A stretch of DNA of 64,000 nucleotides from Gymnothorax reevesii (GCA_029721435.1 CM056580.1:29980867-30044866); one strand, 5' to 3'; positions 46,001-60,014 are shown, counted from the first letter of the stretch. Made by a program: numbers and translations. Notes: generated by a model from the letters alone, not told the origin.

Positions 46001-48302
46001 GCCAGATCCGAATTAAGGCGAGCTGTGCTTGATGATATTTTATAGGGTTCAAACGCACGCGTGTATGTGCACATGCACACACACAGTACACACGGGCCCG
46101 CGCTCAAAGAAAGACATGCAGGCGTGCATTCTCACATGCTCACACACACACACACGCACGGATGAAGGGCAGCCCTGGTCACATGCCCGCGGCCTCATCC
46201 AGAGAAAAGAAGAGGAGAAAGGAGCGCCGGCCCAATCCCCACCTCTCTTTACCGAAAAGAAAAACGTCTCATTAAATGAAAGTCCCGCTCTGTTACATAA
46301 AGGAAGACCTAAAAGTTTTCACAGATGACTTAATTTGCTGTGGGAACCTGCGTGTCCTCTCGAGTGCCGCTGCTCCCCCTTCTGCGGCGCGGTGACCTTC
46401 AGCGTTCCTCCACCTGCTGGAAGCCATGTTTGATTCTCTGTCCGGGGAGACGCCCGCCTGACAGCCGAATGGTATCATAGGACAGAGTGGAGGAATTTTT
46501 CTTTCTGTGTCATCATTAAGGGGCTTCCCCCTATGGTGAGGGGAATGAAAAGTACGATTTAATGTTCTCAGGAGAGTGGCAGGAAAAGAAAGACTCAAAG
46601 CTTTAGCATGCTGCTTTCTGAGTGGGTCACTCCAGCCCTCGCAGCGAATGGGATGTCCCAGTGGAATTTGCCATAGACTCGCCTGAAAAGAAAAGGATTA
46701 AGACCCTTTTAAGGATGGAAATGTAACAAAAGAAGCACTTTTATGATGTAGCAGCATAAAATGAGGGGCTCTATTGTGTAACTGATTGCAAAAGATCTTT
46801 GAAACGAGTGGCCCGCGATGTAGGCTCCTAACCCCCGCAGGTTTTTAGTGGCTTGTACAAAATGACTTGTCTACATTAGAGCTTGGAGTGGCTCTCATTT
46901 AGGAGGCAAAGCTGCAGATTATTGGTCTGTTTCTGTTTTGTGTTCTGCCTTTTATCGTCACAACACTCCCAACTCCTCTGAATCTGTGGGTCACTGTGAA
47001 AGCTCCTGATAACTTAGGATGAAAAAGTGTAATTAGTGTGCTTGTTTGCCTGGATTTGTTTGTTAGTTTAAGGTAATTCAGTTTCCTAAATTGTGTGTAA
47101 TGAATGGCCATAAAATGCTGTTAAACTTTTTTGAGAAGCTAATTGCTGTGGTCTGGCAATGGTCTTTTAGAGCATGTTTAGTGTTTGTTTATTTTCTGTG
47201 TGGTAGTGATGTGTAAGTCAGCATATAAATATATATTATATATTACGTTGTTTATTTAAATATCAATTTAACAGTTCTCACTGTATTCTCCATGTTGCAA
47301 TTAACTCTCACAATTATCTATTTGTTTTTATTGAATTGAATATTGAGTGGAGTTACTTTAGAGAAAAAAAACCTTTTTTTTTTTAAGTTATCAAATCTTT
47401 TTGGTTCGCTAAATCAGCTGCGAGCGACTGCAATCTTTCACAAATTCACTTTTGAAATTAGTCTCCTGTAGTTGTACAGGCTTATTTATACAGTTAATTT
47501 TTATTTGTTCAGACATTGAAGTAAGTAATAAAACTGAAAAAAGGAACAAAAATAGAGAATTGCTGAACATCAGTCTTTCAGGGTAGTTGGTTAAGCGCCT
47601 TGTGGTCAGGTTATGTAGCAGCTGGAGCTTTTAGCTGAGTGCACTGTGTGAGCTGACTGCATGAGGACCTTTGGCTGATGTAATGTATGCATTTGGAAGT
47701 GAAACAGGCCTAGTCACGGTTTCTCACAATAGACTCTCCCTACTCTCTGTGTTCGAGGGAACGACATCTGGTAGCGTTAAAAGCTGCAACTTCTTGTTTT
47801 ATGAGGTTCTGTTAATAGCCTGTTTATTTGTAAACGTTTAGCAACATTGCTAATGCTGCTGATGACATTTCATGAACTGTTAAATAGAAATGAATTCTTG
47901 ACAAAGAAGAGAGTTGTCTGTGTCACTGAGAGACAAAGGTTTCTGAGTGTTTTTGCAGCTTGTGTTTACTGGTGGAAATTAGCTTTGGAGGGAGAATTAA
48001 TGGAAGATGGAGTGTAAAAATAGGATGAATAATATGGTGTTGCACTTTGGGCGCACTCACACGTGGTGTGTAATAAGGGTGGTAACTTAAAGAGGCTGTG
48101 ATGGGACTAAAGTCAGTGCTGGGATGTGAGGAGCTGTGGACACTAGAGGGGGAGCTTATCCGTGTCACCGAGAGCAGAGGGCTTCCTCTGAGAGACTCTC
48201 CCCCAGTAAAGCTCCACCCTCCGAGACAGGCCAAGGTCAAAGGTTAGGAGGTCCAGAACTGTGGAGGGCCAATTTTACTGTCTTTCCTCCTGGGAGAGTG
48301 AC
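43007..48302. other. Long unique stretch without a recognisable gene
   Basis: About 5.3 kb with G-rich (about 43225-43240) and short CA-rich (46060-46160) runs. No mobile element or exon could be supported. Small open frames at 46029-46328 and 46293-46598 overlap on opposite strands and show no domains. Confidence 0.45.
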
Positions 48303-48414
48303 GTGTGCATGTGTGTGTCTGTGTGTGTCTCTGTGTGTGTCTGCCCGACTTCCTGTGTGTGTATGTATGTGTGTGCATGTGTGTGTGTGTTTGTGTGCAT
48401 GTGTGTGTGCGCAC

Positions 48415-48446
<32 letters not shown>

Positions 48447-48572
48447 TTGTGTGCGTGCCTGACTTATTCTGTGTACTTTCCTCTGTGTGTCTGTTTGTGT
48501 GTGAGTTGCCTGCCTTCCTTTTTGTATGTGGGTGCACATGCACGCGTGTGTGTGTGTGTGTGTGTGTGTGTG
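48303..48572. repeat. Compound (GT)n microsatellite, about 270 bp
   Basis: GT tracts interrupted by CT, GC and short unique segments, including the long pure run at about 48419-48446 and another at 48546-48572. Several 100-136 codon Cys/Val- or His/Thr-rich frames on both strands are products of the repeat. Confidence 0.95.
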
Positions 48573-50176
48573 CAGGGGAGAGGGAGAGAGTAACAGGCTT
48601 CATTAGGGGTGCAGAAGGAACACAGAGAAGGGGGGTGAATGGGTGTTTGCCAAGTTGTGTGAGAGAGAGAGAGAGAACTTTTAGCAGTCTTCACACTGAG
48701 ATACAGGGCTTTTAAAGCCCCTCTGGAGGCAGTGTAATATCAAGAGCGGGATTATTGTGAATTTCCTCTCTCTCCCGCTCTCACTCTCTCTCTCTTTATC
48801 CCTCACTCATTCTTCATCCATTGCTTTTAAAGTCATTCTCTTTTTTTCCTGCCATTTAAATGTCTTAGGAATAATTGAATGAATTATCATAAAATTTTGA
48901 CAAATTCATTGACTCATCGGAGGAAGAGCACACGACAAATCTCTCCATTTCACTCTAATAAGACATGACATTTGAAATGAGTTTTGCCCCTGTTAGACCT
49001 TTTGCAGTTTTTTTTCCTTGTGGCTCAGAGAGAGAAAAAAAAACAGTCTCGAGAAAACCAAGGCAACCTTAAATGCTAATCAGGCAACCTTCAGAGGCTT
49101 TGTGTCTCATGACTGGTTTTATCAGCAATTTAGTATTACTCACTCTGTCAACCTGTTTTTACTGATACTCCCAGTGTATTTCCAAAAAAAAAAATAAAAT
49201 AATTTAATGTGTTCTCATTTTCATATCAATATAAATCAAAAACATTGATAGCATGTGTAGCTAGTACTAAATAACCTTTGAATGCTGAAAATAATGTGGC
49301 TTAATGGTCAGTTGAGTATATATAACACTTTGTATTTTGGAGTGTTAGGAACCTTTCTGGGGGAGGTAATTGTGTGCTGCACCGATTGCTCTGTCTGACC
49401 TCGGTGTTCCCACATCAAATACTTCCCCCAGCCCACTTCCCTGGGCTGCAGCTCCTCTGAGCTGCAGCTCTGTGAAATGCTCGTCCGAGGATCTGCGGCT
49501 ATGTGTTAGCCTGCAGGCAGGCCTGTATGCGCTGGCAGTGCTCCTGTGTGTTTGCTTCTGATACTGCGCTTCAGCTGATGACACACATTTCTTAACCTCC
49601 AGCTCATACCACACAGAGCGAGAGGGGAAGAGAAAGACAGGGAGAGATAACAGAGAGGGATGAGAGAAAGAATGAGGGGGAGAGAGCGAGAAAACAAGCA
49701 TTTCTTTCCTTTTTAGGAAGCACCTGCATAATCTGACGTTCCCCAATGAACTGTTTTTATAAAACGATGCGTGCAACCGAAGAACTTGGCCTTGTTGGCT
49801 GATTTAAAAAAAAAAAGAAAAAAATTCCTTCATTAAAATTTTTATAATTCTAAAAAAATGTATGATATTCTACAACGTAAAAGATTAAATAGTTTGTCAT
49901 ATTTGGAGACATAGAGGCAGTATGGTGCCCATTATTTTTTCTACATATTTTTTTTTTTATTGTGGGTCGTCATCAGTATGTAATCAATTCACAAGTGCTT
50001 GGCATAAAAAAAACTGCATTTGTTGGAGCTAAATTGATAAAGACACTGCTGAAAGCAATAATTACATGGTTTTCTTAAGATTTAATGCAAGAATAGAAGT
50101 TTTTCTCTATTCACATTTAGGTGCAAAGGCATGCAGTTTTAGAATAATCGACTCTGGATTGTGTAAGTAGATTCAT
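48573..50176. other. Unique non-coding DNA
   Basis: Contains short (GA)n at about 48660-48675 and CT-rich patches near 48765-48795. The 143-codon frame at 49345-49776 (minus) has no domain I recognise. Confidence 0.45.
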
Positions 50177-50549
50177 TTAACCGGTAATACTTTACAGTAA
50201 GGGTACATTTGCTAATACAGTAATAAGCATTAACTACCAATTAATTAACATTTAACTAATGCATTACAGAGCTAAATAAGCATGAGGTAACCTTGACTTA
50301 CCATTTATGAATGCTTTTTGGCATCCTTATTATGAAGTTGGAAACATCCCTTAAGTATCCCTTAAGCAACACCTCAAACTATTAAACTATTCAATAATGT
50401 ATGAATGAACACCTTAATTAACATGAACACCATTAGTAAATGATTAGTTGACCCATTAGTTTTACTGTTAATTAACTGGTAGTTAATGCCTCTTACTGCA
50501 TTAGCTGATGTTAGTTAATGTACCCTTATTGTAAAGTGTTACCGTTTAA
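50177..50549. mobile_element. Small TTAA-flanked MITE
   Basis: TTAA at 50177-50180 and 50546-50549 brackets a 365-bp element. The left end is CCGGTAATACTTTACAGTAA and the right end in reverse complement is ACGGTAACACTTTACAATAA, both followed by GGGTACATT. Short inverted TTAACTAA/TTAATTAA motifs fill the interior. It has no coding capacity. Its terminal motif is shared with the large element at 1666-8691. Confidence 0.85.
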
Positions 50550-53500
50550 CTTCCTTTTGCCTCCTGTAAGTTTTGTGACATATGTGCAGAGTGAAGACAA
50601 GGACATTTGCACAGGAAGTGATACGCACGTAGTATCCAGCTCTATGGCTCGACTTTTTTTTTTTTGTAAAGGCCTTGACTCTGTTATGGACTGCAGCCAA
50701 TTGGTCTTAGAGCTTGTACTGCCAGTCCTGCAGGAGATGAAACAGGTCGGGTTTGAGCCTTGGCAGATGAAATCACCCCGAGACCAATCCACCCCCTCCG
50801 TCATCATGCTCTGGAGAGTGAAAAATGTGTATTTGCCGACAACAGAAGCGGGAGAGAGGGAGAGCACATGCGCGTGTGTCTGGGCAAACACTCGAATACA
50901 TCACAAAGATTTGTTCAAACCACCTTTCACAGGCCAAATCGAGCATGTTATTTTCTGTTCGGATGTGATTTTTGGGTGGCTGGCTGGCGGTCGGGGGAGA
51001 TTTTTGGCGCGCCTCGCGATTAGAGTGGAGTGCTATAAAAGCTCTCATTAGTGCGCCCCTCGCGCTGACCTCTGTGCCTCTATCGCGCCGCCGTCAGCCC
51101 ACTTCAAATATTATAGCGCATCAATCAGTTCCGGCCTGGCTTTTAATGTCATTTTATCTCTCCATTTTTCCCTCTTCTCCTTCCTCCCCCTTCCTCTCTC
51201 TCTCTCTCTGTTCTTTTTTTTCTTCGGCTTTCTTTAAAGTGTTATCGGAATTCGCACATCTCGACTGAGCCAGAGGAGCAAAGGTCAAATTCAGTTTTTT
51301 TTTGCTCTCTCTTCTCTGTTTTTCCATTTCTGTTCCTTACATGCATTGGAAATGTTCCCAATGAGATATAAGCGCTTAATTCATGCTAATCCTGACTTTT
51401 TGTATTTCAACAGTTTAATTTCCATAAAAAAGTTGAATAAATATTTTTGTTCCACTTTCCTATGCACTTTATTCCACATCCTCCCTCTCCTCTGACTTGT
51501 AGCTAAGCTGAAGTACTCTGATCATCCTTCTGATTTCGTGAAATAAAAATTACTGTCGACAGACTGCTTTTAAAATGTTTAAGCTGTAATATCTTGCAGT
51601 GCGCAATCAGTGACTAGTGCTGCATAGTGGAGGTGAATATCAAGTCACAATCACGAGTGTATAAATCAGGAAATAAACGTATGTGACACTGGTGTTTCAG
51701 GTGCCAAAATAATGTCAATACTGGTGATGTGCACCATTCTTCAACTGCTGCAGAAAATAGCACTCATGTCCCAGGCAATATTTACATTGAAAAACAACAG
51801 ACAATATTAATTAATCATTTGCATAAAAACACAAAGAGACTTCATCCATTATTTTTTCCTGTCAGCATTTATTCAGGGATAAGATACACATTTGGCCATT
51901 TTTAAGGACTGGAAAAGTAGGGATTTACATAGAATATGATAAATACAAACAAGTCACCGTTTGTAAGTATTAGCTAACAATTATTTGTCTTTCATCGTCC
52001 ATTTTCTCATGTTTAACACTCTAATGCCTGCATAATCAAGTGTGACTGGGTTTATTTTTACCATTACAGAGTATGAATTTAATTTTGCAAAGATTATAGT
52101 TTATTGACTGCTTTAGTGTTTAGCAAAATATGCTTTTTCAATCTGCAGAGCAGATAATTGGGTTTACTTGGTTTAGGTCCAAAAATAAGTGTTATCTTAA
52201 TTAATAAACAAATTACATATAAATATCATCAGCAATGGAGTTCATCAATTATCAGGATTAGTGAGACAAGTAGCATGTAATCTGCATTGAAACATTTATG
52301 GGCAGGCGATTATCCCACCTTTCGCACAAGCTTTTATTGTGATGAAATTTCAAGCAATAAAACAACCGCCCATCTCCCCTAGAAATCCCTATGCTCCTCT
52401 TGGAAAATTAAAAGGTGAAGTGCCTTTATTCGGTCTCTAATGGGGGAAATGCATTTGACAAACAGCATACTACTCCTAGCACATTCCTACACGCTGGAGT
52501 AGAGCTAACTCAAAGATTTACCAGTCCAAAGCTCAACTCCTGACAGTGACCTCATGGGTTAAGGTAAAAGCAAAAGTTACTAAATAGAATAGAATAAATA
52601 CAAACTGTCTTGGTGTGGCATTGTGAAGTTACACAGGTGGGGAGTCCATACGTTAAAAGTTATATGATTCTCACTATGGTCCAAGGACATGAAATTCAGC
52701 CAACAGGAATGCATATTATCAGGAGTATTTGGACTTTGAAATCTGCGCGATAATTAAAAATAAAAATAAGGTTTGAATATGTCTTGGCTTTGCTCAGCAA
52801 AGCCATTATAGTTCGGCTTTAGGCTTTATTATTTAGTTCAGCTCTATAATGCATGGAACAAAGTAACTAGCAGATTATGCACATTAGATTTAATAGCCTG
52901 GCTATTTGAAATGTTGAATATTTAACACATTTTATCCAATACCTTAGAAAGATGTTTTTGTATGAATAGAAGTACGAATTTGAAGTAGGCTACATTGTTC
53001 CTCCTGTTTTATATGTATATTTCGGAGTAGTTTTTAAATTGGATATTTTTAAATACCAGGTGCCGTCTTTTATCCCAGATAAGTTCTTCCTTAATTTCTT
53101 CTTCTTTGCCAAAACATTGAGTCTGGTCTACTAATGCTATAATACACACGCTGTTTTCAGCTCAATTTCTGCGGAGTTCTGCTGATGATTTGTAGTTAGA
53201 CGATAAATGCTTTATCGGTTGTGGGTTTTAAGGTTTTATGCAAAGCTTCCAAGATACAGTGAAGAATTTCATCTTTCATCTCTTTTTTCAGATATTTTTG
53301 CATCCCTAGCCCTCGCCACACTGCCAATTTTTTCTCGCTGTGTCCATTTAACTGTTTGAGCTCAACAGTTTTGGGAGGGGTCATTGTAGCCCTTAAAGGC
53401 CAAGCAAGTGGCCATTACACTTCAGTCAGTACAATTGACCCTTGAACATATTTAAGGTTTTTTTTTCCTTCGCTTGAATACCTGAAGTGGCTGCCCAGGT

Positions 53501-56500
53501 GTGAACACTTGAGATAATCTTTGGTGCTCAAGATGGAGACTAGTTTGGTACTGACACAGCCCCTATGGAGCTCCTGTAGTGTTGCTCATACCTTAGCATA
53601 CAGAGGTAAGGAGTCTTCGTCGGGTTCCTGCAGTTAAGAAGCCTCCGTGTGAGGCACACAGTGTGTTCTCCAACTAAACTTGACAATTTGTTAATACAGT
53701 TAATCTCCTTATTTTTTTCACGGCCAATCACTGAGGGTGCAAAGGTGCTTAATTCTTCTTCTTCGTCTTCTTCTTCCTTAACCATGTAAAATGGATTTTT
53801 CACTATTTTTAATGTAAAAAAGAAAAAAAGTTTTTTGTTTCTCTTCCAACAAATGTCAACCAATCGTGAGCAAACTTGGTTCAGATAATCTTCAGACTAT
53901 TGCTCATAAAAATGGTCACTTATATTTTTTATATTTTTTGCAGTTTGACCACCAACAACACATTTAATGCAGTCCCAGAAAATAATTGGTGTCAGTTACC
54001 AACAGGGTGTTGCTGTAATGAAAAAAACATGAAGTTGGCAGTATTTTAATAAACTTTCAGCCATTTTATATGAATCTCTGAACTCCATACATCACATTAT
54101 GAGTAATTATGATGATTTAGTGGGTCCTTTTGCTCATTATGGCTGCATTTTAAAAAATTTGCATTCTGCTCCATTCAACCAATGGGCTTGAAATTCAATA
54201 TGTGTTATCCAGAGGGCATTTTAAGCTTGTCTGTGTACTATGGCATTGCTAGGACAAAGCACTTGTGTGTTTTCTTTGAATTTGATGACAAAGATGGCAT
54301 ACAGGAAGTGAGATATAATTGCTGGACTTGCTCTTAAAGAATCTTCTCATATATTCAGAAAAAACCTCCTAATCTTAACTGGAAAATCAAGTCTTTTGTT
54401 GTCGCCAGGACCACAGGCTATCTTTTCAAACTTGACGATGACTCCACATTGCGAGAGCGATGTACTGTAAATGCTACATTATTTCATATTCACATGGAAG
54501 ATTCTTTGCAAATGTTCTGAAATATCTTAGGGTCATCTCTTTTGGGGAGAATCAACTCTGCGGAGGTCACATGTGCTCGAACACTGCTTGCAGCTTTAAT
54601 TTTCTTTATTTTTGAAGTGTAACACAGGCTTGACCAGCCATTTCACATAGCCTTAATGCGCAGTCCCACTGGGCCTGAACAATTTAGGCAAAAACACAAC
54701 CGACTCTGAAGTAGGTGGGTTACCTACTGTGCAGTCTGTAAGTATTTGTAGGGTGCCACAGCTATGCTTTATGGCTTTGTAATCCAGGTTTGAAAAAATC
54801 AATCTGAGGTTAACATAGACTGTGAGTATTATTTTAAGGATGTTCACATATACATTGTCCATAATGACATTCCAACCCTGTTCTCAGTGTCACTGGCCCA
54901 GTACCCCTGGACTACACTACCTATTACAAAAAAAAAAAATAATTATTATAAGCAACCAGGAGTACTCCTTGAGTCAAGGTATTGTGAATTCTAATCTTGG
55001 TAGCGATGAATTCTCATACCTCTGAATGTTCTCATAAATATCCGCAGATGCTGAACAGGGTATAGCTTCCTGTTTTTTAGCACAGGTTCTTTAAGGGAAG
55101 ATTAATATCCTGTCATTTCCATATCAAAAGGTTTACCTGCGCTGGCATGTCCGTTTGTCATTTAAAATATGTGGTTTTTTTGACGAACAGGTCTGCATGC
55201 AGGGATTACGGTGTTTGGCAGCAAGTGACACGCTCGGCTTGAACGCTCGCTGAGCAGGTTGTAAATACGCTTCATGCATCACGCCTTAGCAGGCGAAAAA
55301 ACAGGAAAGCGTTGTAGAGCCTCCACCTACTGCGGCTCGGGGAAAATTAATATTCAGAGGTTAAGGTGTCTACAGAACGCATGTAATGAGTAACTCGTCT
55401 AGTTTGTTACTATAGGTTCATTGCCTCTAATGTTAAGGATCGCAGGCGGATAATTTACGATTCCCATTGTCCCCTCTGCAGGGATTAATTCTGAATTATT
55501 TATGCGCCTATATGTGCGCCGAACTGAAACATTTTAGTCGAAGTCAGCTGCTCACTCATGGTCACGAAATTATGCAGACCTTGTTGCGAAAATGATGTTA
55601 GTCTCTTGTTATTTAAGTCACTGCATTTATATCCAGCTCCCCCAAGGGAGCCGGGACCGAGGGAAGAAAATGATATGTTTTGTAAAAAAGTAACAAGCCC
55701 TCGCTATTTCCACTGCGATAATTAATAGTATTGTTTTTTTCTTCATTTTTTTGTTCAAAGCCAGCATTGTCTCTCCGAACTTCCCTGTGGCCTGAATGGA
55801 TGACCCCTTTCCACTTCTTCTGCCCCGCTCCCTCTCTCACCCCCCCCCCCCCCCCCCCGCCTCTTCCTCCTGCACACTGCCAGCAAACTTGAGTTTCTGA
55901 CCCCGCTGCATTATGCCGGAGAAGCAGCGTATTATTTGTGGAATCCGTGTCAAGTGTCAAATTTTTAATTATGTTTTTGTTTTGCTCAAATGAAAATGGA
56001 TGGACATTTTGAACTGCAGAAATGAAAGGTGGGGTAGGTTAATAGTGGCTTGTACTTTCCGCAATTTGTACAGTTACTCATCTCTAATATCATTAGGCAA
56101 ATTAGCTGCGAGGTGATTTATTTGTTTATTTATTTAATGAATTACTTCTACACTTACGGTGCTGAATTTAATGCATGCAGGTAAAAGATGGCTGTGGACC
56201 TATAAAGTGGGACAAATATAAATCAAGTAATAAACTCTGAACAGGTTTTGAGGAGCATTAATTACTTTCTAGTGTTGTAATTTGCACAGGGTAGACAGGG
56301 TTCTGCTAAACTGCGCCACAGACTTGTTTCCCTCTTATTATTGTACCAGTGCCCCTTTGTAAATGCGTTACCATGTGTATCAAGCACTTTACATGAATAT
56401 AAAATCAGATGGGAGAGCATTGCTCATTTATTGGTCCTGGTATTCATTAGATAACAAATGTTAACAAGAAGCCACTCAGATTTAAGCATAAACACATCGT

Positions 56501-56525
56501 CAGCCACACTTGTACGTAGTTATAT

Positions 56526-56526
<1 letters not shown>
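50550..56526. other. Long unique stretch without a recognisable gene
   Basis: About 6 kb, mainly AT-rich, with GC-richer islands at about 50980-51125 and 55200-55420, a (CTT)n-like run at 53752-53776 and a poly(C) tract at about 55840-55858. The 177-codon frame at 50518-51051 begins inside the MITE and is not supported as a gene. Confidence 0.45.
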
Positions 56527-56571
<45 letters not shown>

Positions 56572-56663
56572 ACACAATCACACGTGTGTGCGCGAACACT
56601 CACGCAAACACACGCGCACACACACACACACACACAGTGACACACACACAGACACACACACAT
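56527..56663. repeat. (CA)n microsatellite, about 137 bp
   Basis: CA dinucleotides with GC and GA interruptions. Confidence 0.95.
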
Positions 56664-57554
56664 ACAAAAACAACATGGTAGCAACTTTTAAAGTCTGTGT
56701 GCATATTCTGACAGGAGACTTAAATTAAGCATAAGATCGATGCTACCTTCATATAAAAGGCCCTCTATACAACTCAACAATCGCCAATAAATTAGGGGAT
56801 GCCAAATGCTGAGGCATGGCATTGACTGTGACACAAAGAGGTAAATTTATTGAGAGGCTGCAGAGGGTAATGAACAGTATTTTAAGTTGGCAGTTTAACC
56901 CCCAAGCCTGTCACCACTGACCTTTTGGCAACCCCAACAAGAGACCAGTCTTTCACTGTTTTCTTTCGCTCTCTTTTATTGTTCTCCTGTCGGCCCGCCA
57001 AGAAATGTACAGAAGATAGGAGAGAGGGAGACAGAACGGGTGTGTAAGGAGTGCCTGACGCCGACGTTTACATGAAAAGGAGTTAGTGGCTGAAAGCGGA
57101 GCCGTTTCGCAATCATCTGGAACATTCTTTATTCCTGCCCCCCACTCCCGCGCACAGGGAGCTGGAGCCCACCAGGGTGGGTTTGACATGTTGGGATAGA
57201 TGCACTGTAATGGGGTGGCCTGCTTGAGAGCTCGCCGGTGTGACCTCCACACGACCCCTCTCTCACCTGGAGTTGACCTTGAGAGGAGCCTCTTCTCTCT
57301 GTCTCACTCTCCCCTGCTCACTCACTTAAGCCCGGTTACCTCTCTCTTCACCCCTGAGCTTCTCACACTCTGTACAACCCCTCACTCTCTCTCTCTCTCT
57401 CTGTCCCATGTTAAAGAACAGCTTGTGTAAATCAAAGCTCCCACCCCCCTGCTTCTCTCTGATCAGACTTGATTATCAGCACCCTCTTCCCTTTCCCGAC
57501 CTCCTCCTCCCTTCTGCTCAAGTGAGGGTGGGAGGGAGAAATAAAACTGATATG

Positions 57555-57556
<2 letters not shown>
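56664..57556. other. Non-coding DNA, CT-rich in part
   Basis: No gene recognised. A (CT)n run lies at about 57385-57402. Confidence 0.5.

Positions 57557-57600
<44 letters not shown>
57557..57600. repeat. (GT)n microsatellite
   Basis: Uninterrupted GT to about 57594, then GCGTGT; a G-rich run and a C-rich run follow at 57610-57618 and 57646-57658. Confidence 0.95.
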
Positions 57601-57601
<1 letters not shown>

Positions 57602-58739
57602 TGCTGTTTGGGGGGGGGAGCGGAAAGGTTTGACCTGTCTATCTACCCCCCCCCCCCCAGCTGCTCCCTTTAACCATAACCCCTCAGATTTATGTGTCTC
57701 CCCTCCATACTCCATTTTTAGCATTTATCAGTATTGATCGCACTCTATACTTGAACCAATGGCGGTTTGAGATGTTACGGGTGGTAATGGGGCCGGCCTT
57801 TTCAGAGGAGGGGTTGATTTAGGCCTATTTGAGAGTCTGTTGTAATTATACATGAATAATCCATGAACATGGTTTCTCCCCCCACTCAATTTTGCCCAGG
57901 TTAGTCACCGCGTCCCCTGGACAAGATGGACTAAAGCTAGGCCCTAATCTTCTCTATTTTACATTCTCTACACTAATACTGCTGCTACAGTCTCGTTCAC
58001 TTAGGCATTGCAATTCTGCTCCCTTTTTTTCATCTAAAAAGCAGGTGTTTTAGCATGTAGCATTTTGCCACAGTTTCCGTAGTGAGAGGATCAAGAAGTT
58101 AAAAAAACTATGCAGTGCTAATCTCAGTTGACATGTTTTAGTTTGGATATGTTCAGCTCATACAGCGTATATAGTAAAGCTCTATACTAAGTAGCACTAT
58201 GGTGTTTTTGAACTACTGGGTTTGTTTGCATACATTTTGCTTGCTATGGTATTTTTTCACATGGCAAACATGGGTGACACAGTTTCATGGTTCAATAAAT
58301 AATGCTTAATGTATTAAACTGAGAAAATGCTTTATATTCTGCCATGCAATGGAATGGAGTCCTGTCTTGGCTGTGGTCTTGTTTCTCAACCAGTGCATGC
58401 TGGGATATCCTCTGTGATTCTGGCCAGAAGTAAGAAGGTTTCATAATGGACAGATTGAAAGATGTGATATTATAAAAATTACTGATGTTGTGTAATGAGT
58501 CTATCTACTCAGCTCCGTACAATAACCTTGATGAATTTTATCATCTGCTGGTGCTTTTCTTCTTCGCAGAACATTTAATAGCATTTATGATGTTTTTAGT
58601 GTCAACAGTTTGTTTTAATGATTCATTAATTTATTAGTGCTTTATTAAGGCTCCATGAAGACTGTTGCCGCACCATATGCTGAAACATTTGCCAATATTT
58701 CTCTTCTCTGTTTTGAGTTGATCTGAGGTTTTTGATTAA
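57601..58739. other. Unique non-coding DNA
   Basis: Nothing recognised apart from the G- and C-runs at its start. Confidence 0.5.
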
Positions 58740-59070
58740 AGTTCTTTTTTTTATTAAACCTTTATTTAACAAGGGAAAGTTCTATGAGGGAACATGTTTC
58801 TCTTTTGTGAGGATGTGCTGGGATAAATGCCAGATAGAACTGTTGCAAGTGTGGAGGGGCAGAGGAAAACAGGGTTAAAGCTCCTGGAGCAATTTTGGAG
58901 TAAAGGGTCTTGCTGAAAGGCCCAGTGGCCTTTCCAACTTCATGCCTTCAAATATAAGTTAGAGTCCCAAGCCCCACACGAGGGGGGTGGGACCAGCAAT
59001 TTTTTCAGTTACCAGTCAAGTAGCCTACCTTTTGGCTAGCCTGCTGCCCTGGGCTGCCTTTCAACAAAGC
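58740..59070 (-). mobile_element. Degraded tRNA-SINE-like repeat
   Basis: The plus strand begins with ATTAAACCTTTATTTAACAA and later reads AAGGGTCTTGCTGAAAGGCC and GTTACCAGTCAAGTAGCCTA. The reverse complement resembles the tRNA-like head of a common teleost SINE (GGTAGGCTACTTGACTGGTA, then a decayed B box GGTCCCACC). Family assignment is from memory and the copy is diverged. Confidence 0.45.
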
Positions 59071-60014
59071 GGACCAAAACACATATCAAAAACTCAAAAG
59101 GAAAAACACAAATTGATAACAATTTATTATCATGGATCTCATTACTTGTATCCATGCTTCTAAAATGGGAATTGGACCTGTAATGACCCAGTAATACATA
59201 CTTGTATTAATAATACTAATTTTTCTGTAAGTGTTTCATGTAGCTAGCGTAAGCAGTAACCGCTAGCACAGCATCTACAGATACAAGATTATGCAGTTGT
59301 GAAAACGTGAATCATTGTGTATTAACACATATATGCTTACAGTTTTACAGAGTTTTAATCTGAGGAGAAATTAATACTGTAGTTCTCTCTTAAGATTAAA
59401 ATGGGCTTTGTCTGTCTCAAGCAGGGTTGCATGAGAGATCTGCCATGTATAATGATGTGTTATCACAAACAAGCAAGCGGACACATACTAAATAGATACT
59501 AGTTCGATGGTGAAATAATAGACTTAATTTCACAGAGTGCAAGTTAAATTAGATGTTCCAAGGCAGCCTAAATGCCCAAAATAATTGCGCCTGAGTACAT
59601 CATTTGGGGAGTGTATGCAAAGTATATAAATCGTCCCCCCACAGTTTCCCGAAGAATAACACATGACAGAGAGACAAAAGCAACATCAAGCTCATAAAAT
59701 TAACATAGCAAATGACCTGAAGTCAGACACAATAAATATTCTGATCCTATCACCTCTAAATATGTAAGATGTGGGGAAAAGCGTCCAATCAAAACATACT
59801 CATTAATCTCCCATTTCCCTAAGATAAACTTTTACAGGAAACTTGTTACACTTACTCAGCCAGGGTCAAAACAAGGTTGCTTCTTTTTACATTGCAATGC
59901 ATAGTCACACGCGCGCACACACACTCACATACACTTGAACACACTCATGGTACACACGCTGACGTGCGCGCACACACACACACACACAAGCAAATGAGCA
60001 CTCTCATAAATACA

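Noticed and set aside
48244..48715. Several 100-136 codon frames rich in Cys/Val or His/Thr
   Set aside because: They are translations of a (GT)n tract on both strands.
49345..49776. 143-codon minus frame
   Set aside because: Low-complexity Ser/Leu-rich part from a CT/GA-rich tract; no recognisable domain or splice context.
50518..51051. 177-codon plus frame, the longest outside mobile-element genes
   Set aside because: It starts inside the TTAA-flanked MITE, shows no domain, and is overlapped by comparable frames on the other strand.
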